Positions 54,131 to 64,000 of a stretch of 64,000 nucleotides of DNA are shown here, piece by piece (the first letter of the stretch is position 1; the number at the start of each line of letters is the position of its first letter). A program made the translations under genes and the position numbers. Source of the DNA: Hyaloperonospora brassicae (taxonomy: Eukaryota; Oomycota; Peronosporomycetes; Peronosporales; Peronosporaceae); the NCBI GenBank assembly GCA_947650285.1, contig CANTFL010000146.1:275288-339287 (forward strand), read 5' to 3'. The notes below the pieces were generated by a model that saw nothing but the letters and a program-made list of their open reading frames with translations, was not told the DNA's origin and searched no databases.

Positions 54131-54599
54131 ATCGACTCACCAAAAGTGACTCGCGTTTTCTGTAGAAGATCCGAATCGATGATTCTACCAAATTCGCTCT
54201 GCCGGAAGTGACTAAACCAATATGAAAAGTGTTCCGGATGCTTGAAGGATTCCGCGATATTATGTGAATGAAGACCAATGCTAATGTTGCGCGCCTGACG
54301 GAGCGTATTAAACGGATATCTACGTCGACGTTGGGGCATGCTACGTGGAGGTGCATCCCCTAGCTCATCCAATACGCTCCTAGGACAAAGAGCTTTCCAG
54401 TTATCCATCGCGAGCGATAAAATAAAGCGCCGGTTAACACTTAGCAGGTTTGGAGAGAATGCTGACGACCGCCGCGCACAACTCGTTGGATAAGTGGTAT
54501 AGCACAGCCTCGGGTAGCGGCATTACCATGTCCGTCTCAATCTCAATGGGTGAGAGCTGTGGTGGCAAAGCGCATAGAATTTGAGGACTCCATAATTAT

Positions 54600-56800
54600 C
54601 CAAGTCAACAAGCGGTTCGATGACAGTCGCGCACAACATTTAGGCTGTAGTCTGCTAAATTGTCTCCACCGTTGAATATTGTCCATCGTGATCCATCGTA
54701 TTTGACTGGTTTGTCAGTCTGCCTTGGCGGCTTAACCCGTGCACAGACCGCGAAGTTTGTCATCGGCATGTGTGGTGTGAAGCCGGATCGTAGCCATTTG
54801 AGATTCACTGTTGATGGCACGTCCATTGAAAAGAATTAGTTTCTCCCAGGATCAACGTAAGATAATCAAATGGATCAGGTAGACCACTAATGATTTTTAT
54901 TCGTTAAGTCTACGGTACACGTGTTAAGCCACGCCATTTTTCCCCTTGTTTTAACTGGCATGGTAGCCAGTACTGTAGTAACTGCTTTGGGCTGGATGAA
55001 CCATGTGCGAATTTGTAGCTGTGTTCGCTGAAATTTGTTTCGTACTCTTCAGTAGTGGAGCAGCCACCACCGCATCAGATGCGGTGTCTAAATATTTACG
55101 GTTTCTAATTGCACTTAAATTATGGTTGTTAGTATCTGGGAGCGTGAAATTGATCCATCGGGTACCGGATAGATACCTACGTAAATAGACCGCCCATTGA
55201 AGCGGCAGGAAGCGTCGTCAAACTCGTGGCCCCCGTTTTGGGCCTTAAAGTACTCCAGACGAGGCATGGAGATCTTCCTCGATCGCCTTGACGAGGAACT
55301 CTGGAATAAGCACACTAGCGGTGCAAGGAGGCATAATTACAGCCCTATCGTCCAGATCATTTAGGCACATGGTGTTGATAAACGCAACCGTTATGTTCTC
55401 CATAGTAACATCAAAATAATGTCACTACTACCCTTCCAAATCCTGAGGGTCCACCGGTGAAGGGTCCGACGGACCCATAAAAACAACACGCCTCCGCGGA
55501 CGCTACCCAATGAGGTGGTAGCTCTAGCGGACCATTTATGATGCCACGTTTGCGGCTAATGTAAGAAGCTAGTAATCGGTGGGTCATGGATCGAATCCGC
55601 TCTCTAATTCATCCCGCGAGCGCAGCAGGAAACTCGTGGAGTGGTGTGTCTTTACGCTAAAACTTGACTTCGGTCACGCTCTTCTTTTTTGGTGTAATCT
55701 TTGCCTACCGGCGGTTCAGATTCCTAATTGTTTTTGCTGCGGTAGTCGCATCCATGTTCGCTCGGTCCACCACCAGACCTGCGGTACGGGGATTCGTACT
55801 CTAAGCTTCACATTAGCTTACTGTAATCGTCGAGAGAAGCATATAAACCATTACCATAGGTCTCGCTAGCAATATCTTCTTCGAGTGCCTGAGCATGAGC
55901 TTTGAGGTAGCATAATTTTTGCTGTCTGTCTCACGCGGCTTCTATGCGGCTGAGCAAGTAGCTTCCTCGACCTCTTTCTGTGCGGCCTATATATTTAACT
56001 GAGCCGAATTAAGCGGCGTATCTTTCAACGCCTTCGTAAGAGGCGACGAGGCGATCCCCGGGGCAGGTATTGGAACTACGGCAGTGACCTCATAACCTCC
56101 GCGCAGTAACTGGTCCATTTCACGAATCGCTTGCATGCGTTGGTTGTTCACCTTTATAGAATCAGATGGCGTTGGCGCATATTAGGCCGTTGGCAAAATG
56201 GCCATAATACTACCCGTTACCTGAGTCGGGTGAGGTAAGTTCTTGTTTTCTGTGACCGTGGTCGAAGTCGTGCGATGTTCTGGGCAGTAGCCGTCTTCCT
56301 CGGAGTAGGCAACTTTCTTGAGCCGTCAATTTTCTTGGACTGCGAATGCTAGGTTGGTTTTACAGCTCGTCCCGTCGATGTGCTGGACGGCGACACCTAA
56401 GAACTCACAGCCTGCTTTTTCTTGCTCGCGCTAGTTTACAACCGTTTGTTCGTTGACGGACCACTGCCGCGAGTATCGAGCCACGAGCGCTTGGCCTCCC
56501 GCGAAAAGAGACGCGGTGATATCGCCTGACTGATCAGCACGAGGTAGTGCTTATGAGCCGTTGCAAACTTGCGGGCCTTGTCGCTATCCGTTTTAAAGTT
56601 CATCGTGGTCGCCACCGAAGTTTCCACCAGTCCATAGACATTCTGAAGGGGACCGGAACCATCCAAGTAATTAAAAGCCGACCTACAAACGTGAGGCGGA
56701 GTATTTGGCCTGTCGGTGAACTTGCGATAATGCTGAACTTGATAAGCGCCTTTGCACCCGCCGCACTTGGCACTCGAGTGATAAGGAGACAAGCAGCTAA
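54600..56800 (-). pseudogene. Probable LINE ORF1 remnants
   Basis: Short frames upstream of the endonuclease with ORF1-like character: a Trp/Phe-rich segment near 54790-54700, LEYFKAQNGGHEFDDASC near 55260-55200, and a Cys cluster at 56765-56740. Assignment is by position and strand; no ORF1 family was identified firmly. Confidence 0.4.
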
Positions 56801-57510
56801 AACTGGGAACGCGTTAGAAGTGCCAAAAATGGTGGAAAAATACTTCTGTGTTCAAAATCGCGATGTGCGTAACCAGCTTGAGTTGTTCGGGCTATGACAA
56901 AGTGTCGAAAGTTGCCACGAAATTTTAATATTATAATTCTCCGAGCCGTGTGAGCATAACAAGTCACGGATGTGACTGCACATGACGCTCTGGACTCTAA
57001 ATTATCATAAACCATTCAGGACGCCACTCCATTGAATATCAATTTGGACTTTATAGTTCAATTTGTGTAGACCGGCTGAAGTATCTGGCAGCAATGAAGC
57101 AGTATTGTCGTCACCCTCCATATCAGCCAGACATTACATCTGGAGACGCTTACCACGAAACAGAATCGTCTTGGCATGTCAGCTTGCAGCAGCCGCTTGA
57201 TTCTGCATGAATAAAGCTAAACGCCTCGTGTATGCGTCATATCTGGGAGGCTTGGCATCCTTGACTAGTTCGCGACACATGACTTCGGGCTCGGTCTCCC
57301 TATCTCCTCGTTTTATAGAATTTAATAAGCGTTTTCCCCGCGATGTGCTGAGGCATGCGCACGCACGGTCGGTCAATCACAACAACCTTTCCTTTAAGGT
57401 ACACTTCGACCAAATCAAGACCCACAACCCGTGATGCCCGCAAGGTGCGGGCAGAGCAGAAAGTCAGGCGGAGAGGGAAGTACGATGTTCTTTGATAATC
57501 CATACCATAA

Positions 57511-59140
57511 GAGCCTCCTCAAGCAAAAATCGATAAACGTATATCATTGTATGCTTTCTCAGCTTAAGATCTGGTGGCCGCGAGTAGCAGGACCTATGAA
57601 AAACCTTAAGGATCCTAGGTCCCGCAAAACTTTCGGCGGAAAACAGTCGGGAAAAATTTTCCCGAGTAGCTTGGTGAGAGTCTAGATGTCAGATCGGCTA
57701 AAGTCGTCAGAGGTCGGTCGGCGACTTTCGGCCAGGTCCGGTGGGCGAATCCTGTTCGAGTTCGGTCGGCGACGGCCTTCAATAATAGGTCGAAGACAGA
57801 GGTCAAAAAGGTCGGCTACAGGCGTGAAAATAGGTCGGCAAACGTCGCCAACCCACTGACCCCATCAGCGTACGAGTGTGGTCGACCTATCGTCTTCAGT
57901 GCGACGTCCGGGTCGCCCGTCCCATGCTCTTCCCTAACAACTCCGAGACGCATGGGCGGACGGTCACCTCCCCCGTCACCCATCTCTCCCTAATCGGGGG
58001 TATCGAGGAGGTAATCGCTTCGCACGGGCGCACTGATAGTCACCTCAAGCGGTAACGCTGCGCTGTCCTCTCTCCCGCCGGCAGGTTGCATCAGGGTAAG
58101 CACCCTTCCACGTGCCAGTATTTGATAAATGGTGAGTCTTCGGAAGTCTATGCTACTCGCAAATTTCCAAAGCAAAGCGAAACAAGCCGCACCCCGGGGG
58201 TCCAGCTTTTACGACCGGGTATCGAACTGGTGAGCTCTGGTATATAACTGCCACACATTTCCATTTTAATTACAGCGTACCTCTCTAAATGCACACATTA
58301 TTGTCTTCTTGTCCTGTCGCATCATCTATTCTTAACAGGTCTGCGGACAAAGTCGTTAATCTGGAAGTGATGCCTACTTGTTCCTTTTGTATGATGACTC
58401 GATAGGTGGCAGTGGTACGGTGTATTAAAATATGGCTAGGCGAAACGCTACCGCTGCGTGCTTTACGGTTGTCGACATCATGTGGGCAAAAAAAACGGCT
58501 CGCTGTCTCTATGACCTCCTTATGCGATGCTTTAAAAATGCAAAAATCGCCCTAAAGCGATGGGTGGTGTAGTAGGGTCGAACAGTAACACGAGACGTTC
58601 CATGGAATGTATGAGGAAGGTTCTAAGTGAGGTACGCATTAAGTCTTTCATGAGGATGATGTACAGCACTAGCGTACCTACAATAAAGGGTGCGTCACAA
58701 ACCTAGATGATGTCACTAAATGACGTCATTTAAGTACGTCATTAATGTACGTCATTGAAGAACGACATTCGCGCGCTTATATTGGTTTAAGTGCGCTATG
58801 AAAAACGGCGTCTTATCAGATCGCGCGTCTTGTCTTTTGTCTTTCGCCAATGACCATCTAGATTTCTGTTTAATTGATGAAATTTAATTCTTTTTTGAGT
58901 CTCTTATCGATTACTAACTGCGCGTGGAAGGCTACTCATAGCGTCCGCCACGCAGCTAGGTGTTTGGTAAAGCGTTCGTTGTGGATTTTGCTAACGGCGA
59001 CCCGCAAATGTTGTGGGTAGCTCCATTGGCGCTGACCAAATTTACCGCAGCACGCAAGTAAGACGGGTAAAACCATTTCCTCACTGCATTAGGGTGTGCT
59101 CGTAGTACGTAACTGCTTCGTTTAAGCGCCTATCTACACG
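57511..59140. other. Gene-free region with short repeats
   Basis: The motif ggtcggc or gtcggcgac recurs irregularly between about 57708 and 57860. Four 13-bp units with acgtcatt start at 58723, 58736 and 58749, with a degenerate one at 58762. No gene was recognised. Confidence 0.5.
58723..58769. repeat. 13-bp tandem motif with TGACGTCA palindrome
   Basis: acgtcatt occurs at 58723, 58736 and 58749, and acgacatt at 58762, a fixed 13-bp spacing. The first lies inside tgacgtca, the CRE-type palindrome bound by bZIP factors. No nearby gene uses it in this window. Confidence 0.7.
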
Positions 59141-59551
59141 GCTTATTACACCACGTGACTAGGTACACACAATCACCGAAACGTTCGTTTTGACATTGGT
59201 GTTGTGCACCTGTCTACGGATACTCGCTCATGTTACCTCATCGCTTCTCTGTGAGAGACTTCTTGTACACATGTGGCGCGGCACGGACAACCACCAGATC
59301 ATCCGACACTGGCGTTGCGGACCGGTCAAAAGATACGCGTCCATACCATCGGATTGCTTCGCTGACAGAAGTCCTGCGTTCACGGGCAACATCTGGTACA
59401 AGAAAGTAGACCATCAGTTGTTTTCCTCTTTCGTGCACGACTACGTGAGCCTCATCTCGGTCGACTGTGAACGGATACAGGCGCTCTCTTCCCTGTTAAA
59501 CGTGATAGAGACGACTACAGGATACGCGTGAGCATAGACGCGCGCTCCATC
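59141..59551. repeat. Duplicated segment, copy B (empty site for the miniature LTR)
   Basis: 411 bp matching 35486-35937 apart from substitutions and the 41-bp insertion plus duplication in copy A. At the insertion site it reads ggcgctctcttccct with one cgctc. Confidence 0.9.
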
Positions 59552-59593
59552 TTGTTGTTAGAAGTGCGCCCCGGCATGCCTATCCGCACATAA

Positions 59594-59672
59594 GCTTGTA
59601 GCTCAAGTGGCAAGGTGTGGCAGCATTATGCGAAAGGTCACTGGTTCGATATCCAGTGACAACAATGAAGGT
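59594..59672 (+). ncRNA. tRNA-like sequence, possible SINE head
   Basis: tagctcaagtgg (about 59602) fits a Pol III A box and ggttcgatatcc (about 59651) fits a B box; the B box sits in an 8-bp hairpin gtcactgg / ccagtgac. The acceptor and D stems do not close well, so a functional tRNA is unlikely. A tRNA-derived SINE relic is the better reading. Confidence 0.35.
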
Positions 59673-59946
59673 TAAAACCTTGGGGTTCTGGTGTTCCAGG
59701 GTTAACCAGCATTGTTCTGCCAGACAGTGACGTCCCCCATGTTTAGTACGTTTCAGTGTTTTTTAGAAACACACTATCTGCATTAGAAACGTACGACTAG
59801 ACGATTAGTAATGCGCGACTTGACGATTACTAACGTAGAGTAAGAGAGAATCCAGTAGGCTTAGAGTACCAACAGGAGGTTGTGAACTAAGGACCTAAAT
59901 ATATTCACTGTGCATTTTGCAAGACTTCGATCACTTCCTATAAGTT

Positions 59947-60834
59947 ATGAGCCCAAGCTTCGCAAACTCTTCCCAAGACCTTAATCACACCTTCGCCATG
60001 TACTCGTCTCCGTTTGCCCCCGCTAGCATTAATAAGTTCTCCGGAACGAATTTCCATCTGTGGAATTTCAAGATGCAAATGGTGCTGGAGGAGCGAGACC
60101 TTTGGGACGTCTTGAGCGGCGAGGTCAAGCTCGAGTACGGCAAAAGTACTTTAGATCAAGCGAAATTCAAGGAAAAATTGCGGAAGGCGCTGGCGATTAT
60201 CTGTCTTGCGATGGAAGACTCGCAGTTGCCACTGGTTCGCTCGGCGAAGGACACGTATGATGCATGGTAATGTCTGGAAGGACACTACGAGAAGAAGAGC
60301 TTGGCCAATAAGCTCTTCTTTCATAGCCGTTTCTTCACGACAATTATGGGAGAAGGTGATGACGTGCTGGAGCACGTCAACCGACTAAAAACCCTGGCGG
60401 AGCAACTTGACGCAGTTGGCGCTCCAGTCATCGAGGAAGGTTTGGTCATCACGCTTCTGACCAGCCTTAGCAAGTCTTACCAATTTCTAATTACATCTTT
60501 GTAGTCGAGAGCCAACTCACTGTCGTGGGGTATGGTGACTTCCCGGCTAATGCATGAAGACATGAAGCGCAAGCAGCAAGGTGGCGAAATTGATGAAGCT
60601 GCGCACATTCAAGCTAAAGCTTTTAAGTCAAGGGACAGCAAGCGCAAGGTTCGACCGATTAAAAAGACCAAGGCGTGCCATAATTGTGGAAGGCAAGGAC
60701 ATTGGATTGCCGATTGCCCCTCGCGCATTCAGGAAAACGCTGAACGACAGAGATTTCAGCGTGCAAACATCGTGCAAGAAGAGGAGCTTGTAGATTTTTT
60801 TCTCGGTCGGCGGTGGAAAACCCAAGTCGAGTAA
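59947..60834 (+). pseudogene. Copia gag
   Basis: From an ATG at 59947. It has a UBN2/DUF4219-type N-terminus (KFSGTNFHLWNFKMQMVLEE), then a TAA after DAW (about 60268), a continuation CLEGHYEKKSL ... DDVLEHVNRLKTLAEQL, another stop near 60502, and the zinc knuckle CHNCGRQGHWIADC (about 60676-60717) in a basic region. Confidence 0.88.
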
Positions 60835-60835
60835 G

Positions 60836-61170
60836 ATGTGGCTGGTCGACTCGGGTGTGACTCAGGACTTGACAAGATCGATAGAGTTCACGAGGAATCA
60901 CAAGGAATTCGGCCCAGTAGATGTACACCTTGCTAATGATGGTGTTGTGTAAGCCATTGGAAGAGGTGACATTGTCATGTCGATGAGGACTCGTCAAGGA
61001 GTCAATCGGGGTGTGCTCACCAATGCGTGGCATATTCCAAAGCTATCTCAATACTTGTTTTTAGTTCCAAGATTTATCACGGACCTTGGGCCTGTCACTT
61101 TTGAAGTCGATGGTTGCTACGCGGACACGAAGGTTTTCAAGTGGAAACTTGGTGTCCTTGAAGGGAAGGG
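60836..61170 (+). pseudogene. Copia protease remnant
   Basis: WLVDSGVTQDLT (about 60840) is the aspartic protease active site (D-S-G with the usual A/C replaced by V). A TAA near 60950 interrupts the frame before the NAWHIPKLSQYLFLV block. Confidence 0.75.
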
Positions 61171-61440
61171 TTGTTCAAGCTTTGCATGACATCGGAGCTT
61201 CCCGACGAGGTCAATGTGGCAGGTCCGGCAAGCTGCAAAGAAGACAACACTTCGTACCTTTGGCATCTTCGACTTGGCCACATCGTACATGTCGGTTTAG
61301 ATACCATCGTCAAAAAAAATTATTGCAGCGGAATGAATATGAAGTCGGTGCAGACCTGGGAGTTTTGTGTAGGGTGTGCCCTCGGTAAGCAAACACATGT
61401 GAGCTATATGCTTAAGTCCCCCGATTGCGCCAGTATGTAG
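61171..61440 (+). pseudogene. Copia GAG-pre-integrase zinc module
   Basis: LWHLRLGHI (His pair) and CVGCALGKQ (Cys pair) form the HHCC zinc module preceding the copia integrase core. A TAG at 61438 separates it from the core. Confidence 0.85.
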
Positions 61441-62196
61441 CTGGAGGTCATTCATAGCGATGTGTGTGGCCCCATGATAACTTCTACCTTCAGTGGCAAA
61501 CGGTTTTTCGTGACATTTATTGACGAATACTCACACTACTGTGTGGTGTATCTGCTTCAAAACAAGTTTGAAGTAGCGACCAAGTTCGCTCATTTCGTCG
61601 AGTTGGCAGAATCTCAAACTGGCAAGCGTGTGAAGATACTTCGAAGCAATAACGGTGGCGAGTACATCCCAAGTTCCATGTCGAAGTTCTGTGCAAACCG
61701 TGGTATCACGCAGAAATTTACGCTGCCTTACTCGCCTCAACTCAACGGTGTCGCCGAAAGGATGAATCGGACTTTGGTTGGAAGCGCTCGTTGCATGATG
61801 GAACATGCCGAGTTATCCAAGTCGTATTGGGGCGAGGCAGTCATGACTGCGAACTTTCTACGTTTTCGCTGTCCGACTCGTTCAACAAGTCATGACAAGT
61901 CTCCTTACGAAGTATTGAGTAGTAAGAAACCCACACTTCCAAATCTAAACGTTTTCGGATGCCATGCATACGTGCACGTATTCAAGCCAAAGCGGTCCAA
62001 GCTCGATGCAAGATCGATTCACTGTCGATTTATTCGATACCCAGACCATGAAAAGGCTTATCGTTTCGAGAAGATCAAGAGTCGTCGTGTGCTGGTCAGT
62101 CGCGACGCTCAGTTCATGGAGAAAGTTTTCGACAGTGGGAGAAGCGAATATCTGCAAGATGAAGCCATCATCGAAGACGAAGCTTTCATGAAATAA
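61441..62196 (+). pseudogene. Copia integrase core
   Basis: The first Asp is in HSDVCGPM, the second position reads RSNNGGEY where the family has S-D-N-G-G-E, and the Glu is in NGVAERMNRTL. The Asp to Asn change removes one catalytic residue. The C-terminal region (NVFGCHAYVHVFKPKRSKLD) is intact to the stop at 62196. Confidence 0.9.
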
Positions 62197-62509
62197 TGAG
62201 AATGCTTTTATGTAGAACTACTCTTCTCATGCACCAGCAAGATGGAAACTGACGAGGCTCTGACAGGTGGCGTCAATGAGCCCGGGGGTAAGAGACACCA
62301 TCGCACACAGTCACTGTAGGCTCTAGCCAACGCTTCAGTGGAAACGCCGAGCTCGGTACCTTACCATGGCCAAGATGTCTGCGACGGCTGATACCAGTCA
62401 CTCTGTTAAAGCTGCCTTCATCGTGGATTCAGTGGGAGATTTACCTACGACATTCAAGTCTGCAATGGAATCCAGCGACGCAGTCAAGTAGAAAAAGCTT
62501 GTGACTATG

Positions 62510-63570
62510 AAATGAATTACCTTCGCCACAATTAGACATGGAACCTCGTGCCGATTCCACAGGGACGCAGGGAAATCGGTAACCGATGGGGTTTTCGGGT
62601 GAAGGAGACTAGGGATGGACAAGTTAAGCAATTTAAAGCTCTTTTGGTTGCTAAAGGTTCATTGCAGAAACATGGCATTGACTACGACGAGACCTTCGCT
62701 TCTGTTTCCAAGTTTACATCCATCAGAATTTTGCTTAGCTTGACGGCGAAGCACTCTCTTACGATTCACCTAATGGACGTCCAGACAGCGTTTCTAAATA
62801 GACACCTTGAGGAAGACATCTACATGGCGCAGCCGGATGGATACGTCGATGAGGATTTTTCGGACTTTGTGTGCCAACTTAAGGGCTCTCTTTATGGTCT
62901 AAAGCAGTCACCACGGATGTGGAACTAGACTATTGACAAGTTTATGCGCTCTCTTTATGGTCTAAAGTAGTCACCACGGATGTGGAACCAGACTATTGAC
63001 AAGTTCATGCTCTACTTGAATTTGTAGAAGTGCAAGGCCGACCATTGTATCAATGGCAAGCGAAATCATGAAGTCGTGAATTTTGTGGCGCTGTACGTTG
63101 ATGATTATGTACTCGCAAGCTACAACCTTGAACTGATTTTGTTCTCCAAGGACGCGCTAAGTGAGCGCTTTGACATGACGGATCTTGGCGACCTCAAGTA
63201 CTTCCTCAGGATGGAAGTCATTCAAGATCTCTCAGTCGGCACGACTTCAAATTGTCAGTCCAAATTTACAAAGGACATTTTCGACTAATTTGGCATGAAA
63301 AATATTAATTCTGTCAAAACTCCGCATAAACTAGGACTGAAGCTGACAACGTCAATGTGCGTGGATGGGTGCAAGAATGACGAAACGATAAAAAATCTGC
63401 CGTTTCGTAATGCCTTCGGCTGCTTGATGTATTTTATGGTCAGTACACGCTCAGACCTTGCAGCTGCAGTGGGAGTGCTAAGTCAGTTTTCAGCAGACCC
63501 GTGTCCTACCCATTGGCAAGCTCTCAATCAGTCTTCCGTTACATTCCAGGCACGAAAACGTGTTTAATCG
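62510..63570 (+). pseudogene. Copia reverse transcriptase
   Basis: Blocks are NRWGFRVKETRDGQ, HGIDYDETFASVSKF, MDVQTAFLNRHLEEDIYM, GSLYGLKQSPRMWN and the catalytic ALYVDDYVL (about 63088-63114), so the active site is intact. A 63-bp tandem duplication and several stops disrupt the frame. Confidence 0.9.
62885..63010. repeat. 63-bp tandem duplication inside the copia RT
   Basis: Copies at 62885-62947 and 62948-63010 repeat the segment for LYGLK.SPRMWN..IDKFM, exactly 21 codons. Stops differ between the copies (tag at different places), so they diverged after duplication. Confidence 0.9.
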
Positions 63571-64000
63571 AGTACCAAGCTGCAAATAATGACAAATTGC
63601 ACGGATATTCTGATGCAGACTAGGCAGGAAACGTGGATACTCGAAGAAGCACAAGCGGGTATGCGTCCGTACTGAACAATGCGTGCGTTAGCTGGAGAAG
63701 CAAGAAACAGAGCACTTTTGCTCTATCGTCTACGGAAGCGGAGTACATGGCTTTGACAGAAGCTGCACACGAAGCAATTTGTCTAAAAGCTATCTTATAC
63801 GAAATCAACGAGATGGGAATTAATGAAGCAATAAAGATTTACGAGGACAATCAAGGTTCCATCGCTTTGGCCAAGAATCCCGAGTTCCACAAGAGGACCA
63901 AGCACATTGACATTCGGTACCACCTTGTGCGCGTAAAAGTGGCTGAAGGGACAATGGTGCTAGAATACTGCTCGACAAAGGACATGAAGGCTGACATGAT
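63571..64000 (+). pseudogene. Copia RNase H (truncated by the window)
   Basis: Reads GYSDAD, a stop, AGNVDTRRSTSGYA, then CVSWRSKKQSTFALSSTEAE (about 63688-63750), the standard copia RNase H, and continues to HKRTKHIDIRYH and the window end. Confidence 0.88.

Larger units (their letters stand above)
53118..57510 (-). mobile_element. LINE non-LTR retrotransposon, 5' part (ORF1-like and endonuclease)
   Basis: Continuation of the LINE interrupted by the gypsy element. The endonuclease lies at 53290-54130 and ORF1-like fragments extend upstream: 54605-54826 (VNLKWLRSGFTPHMP), 55115-55315 and 56436-56792 (CGGCKGAYQ). The 5' limit is unclear. Stops and shifts are frequent. With the 42.2-45.2 kb part it gives a LINE of roughly 7 kb. 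Confidence 0.65.
59880..64000 (+). mobile_element. Degenerate Ty1/copia retrotransposon (cut by the window end)
   Basis: Domains occur in copia order on the + strand: gag with zinc knuckle, protease, GAG-pre-integrase, integrase, RT, RNase H. Integrase before RT defines Ty1/copia. Stops interrupt gag, protease, RT and RNase H. The upstream LTR was not delimited and the 3' LTR lies beyond the window. Confidence 0.92.

Noticed and set aside
55510..55600. Second A-box/B-box-like pair as a tRNA gene
   Set aside because: Stems do not form a cloverleaf and the sequence lies inside the LINE; noted only under the SINE finding.

Overview
The window looks like nuclear DNA of a plant-associated oomycete, most likely a Peronosporales species (Phytophthora or downy mildew type). 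The evidence is compact genes with few short GT-AG introns (68-138 nt), oomycete-style receptor-like TKL kinases, and nests of decayed Ty3/gypsy, Ty1/copia and LINE elements. No species-diagnostic sequence was identified, so the genus is open.

Layout. 1-8.1 kb is repeat-derived: a degenerate + strand Ty3/gypsy pol with a chromodomain (about 283-4560), decayed repeat DNA, and a truncated methyltransferase fragment. 8.8-34.7 kb is a gene island: an ABHD18-like hydrolase (+, five exons), NPRL3 of GATOR1 (-), SMG9 of nonsense-mediated decay (-), an unknown coiled-coil protein (-), a HAD-family phosphatase (-), eIF3b (-), two tandem receptor-like TKL kinases (+), a GNAT / beta-trefoil / MIOX-like fusion (+), a phosphotriesterase-like amidohydrolase (-), and a two-FAIM-domain plus WW protein (-). 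34.8-42 kb is gene-poor and holds repeat fragments and one small candidate secreted protein. 42.2-57.5 kb is a decayed minus-strand LINE split by a structurally complete Ty3/gypsy element (45219-53117) with two LTRs, PBS, polypurine tract and a 5-bp target duplication. 59.9-64 kb is a decayed Ty1/copia element cut off by the window end.

The island genes serve core functions (amino-acid sensing upstream of TORC1, mRNA surveillance, translation initiation) or surface signalling. They do not form one pathway.

Most unusual observations: (1) the gypsy element at 45-53 kb is packed with perfect 8-11 bp stem-loops in coding regions and LTRs; (2) it carries a 511-codon antisense ORF, with a decayed counterpart at the matching place in the element near 4 kb; (3) the GNAT fusion ends in a MIOX fold in which all six iron ligands are replaced; (4) a 36-bp miniature LTR of the gypsy family lies in one copy of a duplicated segment, with a 5-bp target duplication and an empty site in the other copy.
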